Assembly: GCA_964449375.1 (NCBI GenBank)
Contig: CAYVAS010000109.1
Coordinates: forward strand, 1 to 6,018
Reading direction: 5' to 3'
DNA length: 6,018 nucleotides
Source: JAFDWI01 sp964449375
GTDB lineage: Bacteria; Actinomycetota; Acidimicrobiia; Acidimicrobiales; Iamiaceae
Position numbers and translations under genes: made by a program. Below, piece after piece: positions 5,430 through 6,018 of the stretch. The number at the start of each line of letters is the position of its first letter. Position 1 is the stretch's first letter. The notes under the pieces are model-generated. The model worked only from the letters and a program-made list of their open reading frames with translations, was not told where the DNA came from and ran no database searches.

Positions 5430-5437
5430 CCTTCCTT
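5430..5437 (-). promoter_or_regulatory. Ribosome binding site of the small membrane protein gene
   Basis: AAGGAAGG on the minus strand lies 7 nt before the ATG at 5422. It fixes the short 47-aa product over the longer open frame. Confidence 0.7.
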
Positions 5438-5456
5438 GTCTTCGGTCGGTGCAGTG

Positions 5457-5480
5457 CTTCCCCGTCGCTCACGGTTCAAC
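5457..5480 (-). promoter_or_regulatory. Weak sigma-B/sigma-F-like promoter candidate upstream of the stress gene pair
   Basis: GTTGAA (5480-5475), a 12-nt spacer and GGGAAG (5462-5457) compare with the sigma-B consensus GTTTAA-N12-14-GGGTAT. The match is 5 of 6 and 4 of 6. Initiation near 5450 would give a leader of about 28 nt with the Shine-Dalgarno sequence. The match is imperfect, but the position and the CsbD partner make it plausible. Confidence 0.3.
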
Positions 5481-5491
5481 CAGGTTCGACC
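5473..5491. repeat. Paired GGTTSRACC direct/inverted repeats over the putative -35
   Basis: GGTTCAACC (5473-5481) and GGTTCGACC (5483-5491) are 9-bp copies differing at one base, at a 10-bp period. The first is itself a perfect dyad, GGTT-C-AACC. They overlap the putative -35 of the stress pair and could be a regulator site. Confidence 0.4.
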
Positions 5492-5562
5492 ACCGAACGT
5501 GACCTCTGACCACTGATCGTGGGGCGACGCATCCGAGCGAGATTCCTGGTCAGGGGCTGATC

Positions 5563-5578
5563 GGCGCCGCCCGGCGCC
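5563..5578 (-). terminator. Candidate hairpin terminator after the RibD/DHFR-like gene
   Basis: GGCGCCG-CC-CGGCGCC pairs over at least 6 bp (GGCGCC with GGCGCC) around a 4-nt loop. It begins 17 nt downstream of the stop codon of the reductase gene on the minus strand. No T-run follows, so the call rests on position and stem strength. Confidence 0.4.
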
Positions 5579-5594
5579 GCACGAGGGTCGCGCC

Positions 5595-6018
5595 TCACTC
5601 GCCCACGGTGCCGGTGGCCGGCGTGCCCTCCTCGATGCCGCAGCGAAGCTGGATGGTGCCACCCGGGGTGGTCACCGGCGGTTCGAGCAGGCGCAGGTTC
5701 GACGGGGTGACCCCGTCGGCGAAGACCTTCTTGCCCTGACCCAGCACCACGGGAAACACCCACAGGGTGAGCTCGTCGAAGAGACGCTCGGCGATCAGGG
5801 TCTGCACGAAGTCGAGGCTGCCGATGACGTGGACGTGGTCGTGGCGGCCCCGCAGCGTGTCGATCTCGGCGGCCAGGTCCGCGCCCAGCAGCGTGGAGTT
5901 CTGCCAGTCCAGGTCCGGGGCGCTGCGGGAGGCCACGTACTTGGGGATGCGGTGGAACAGCTCCGCGATGGACGCAGCGGGGACCTCGGTGCCCTGGTGG
6001 GGCCCGTCGCCGGCGAAG
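5595..6018 (-). CDS. RibD C-terminal/dihydrofolate-reductase-like protein (5' end outside window)
   Basis: The C-terminal 140 residues are visible. The reading frame is open to the right edge and its start lies beyond it. The sequence shows the marks of the DHFR-like RibD_C family: KYVASRS..DLDWQNS near visible residues 26-41, VHVIGSLDFVQTLI (62-75) where GS binds the NADPH phosphates, LFDELTLWVFPVVLGQGKKVF (79-99) with its E-L-x-L-x-x-x-P-V-x-x-G-x-G signature, then a TPGGTIQLRC strand near 117-126. Such proteins are stand-alone NADPH-dependent reductases, often annotated as dihydrofolate reductase, though most are not true folate enzymes. The GTG at 5936 is not the real start, since family-conserved residues precede it. 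It is on the same strand as the stress pair but probably separate, with a candidate terminator and a 172-bp gap between them. Confidence 0.9.
   Translation of the reverse strand, partial: FAGDGPHQGTEVPAASIAELFHRIPKYVASRSAPDLDWQNSTLLGADLAAEIDTLRGRHDHVHVIGSLDFVQTLIAERLFDELTLWVFPVVLGQGKKVFADGVTPSNLRLLEPPVTTPGGTIQLRCGIEEGTPATGTVGE

Noticed and set aside
5423..5662. Upstream extension of the small membrane protein to 127 codons
   Set aside because: The added residues are Arg/Ala/Ser-rich and overlap the reductase gene. The short start has a strong Shine-Dalgarno sequence and gives a typical two-helix mini-protein.

Overview
The window is very GC-rich with GC-dominated third codon positions. It encodes an atypical SDR, a DUF3556-type membrane protein, a CrtI/PYROXD2-like flavoenzyme, a secreted DUF4214 protein, a CsbD protein, a small GPGG-type hydrophobic protein and a RibD/DHFR-like reductase. 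This combination points to a high-GC actinobacterium. The DUF4214 repeats with a Thr/Ser tail hint at Acidimicrobiia (Iamia/Ilumatobacter-like). The DUF3556 protein and a KstR-like box are best known from mycolic-acid actinobacteria. The placement is inference only. There is no sign of a mobile element, CRISPR array, tRNA or rRNA.

Layout: from the divergent intergenic region at 3869-4123, three genes run leftward on the minus strand. They are an FAD-dependent phytoene-dehydrogenase-like oxidoreductase (3868-2444), a DUF3556 polytopic membrane protein (2376-688), and an NAD(P)-binding SDR-like protein that runs off the left edge (560-1). Rightward from the same intergenic region is a secreted DUF4214 repeat protein (4124-4975). 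It ends against a very strong hairpin (4982-5028) shared with a convergent minus-strand pair: a 47-aa membrane protein (5422-5279) followed by a 60-aa CsbD protein (5226-5044). The right edge holds the 3' part of a DHFR/RibD-type reductase (6018-5595, minus).

How the genes may work together: the flavoenzyme and the DUF3556 protein are same-strand neighbours 67 bp apart. Between them, overlapping the flavoenzyme stop codon, lies a near-perfect TnnAACnnGTTnnA palindrome, the published form of the KstR lipid/sterol-catabolism operator. A redox/membrane module acting on a hydrophobic substrate is a reasonable hypothesis, but the substrate is unknown. The CsbD and small membrane protein pair looks like a general-stress operon, with a weak sigma-B-like promoter candidate upstream. 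The most unusual non-coding region is the flavoenzyme leader. It holds a TACCGT box, a short inverted repeat, a 12-bp-period tandem repeat and a 32-codon upstream ORF whose stop overlaps the GTG start. No clearly novel defence or mobile system is visible. The best leads are the KstR-like site, the DUF3556/flavoenzyme pair and that leader.
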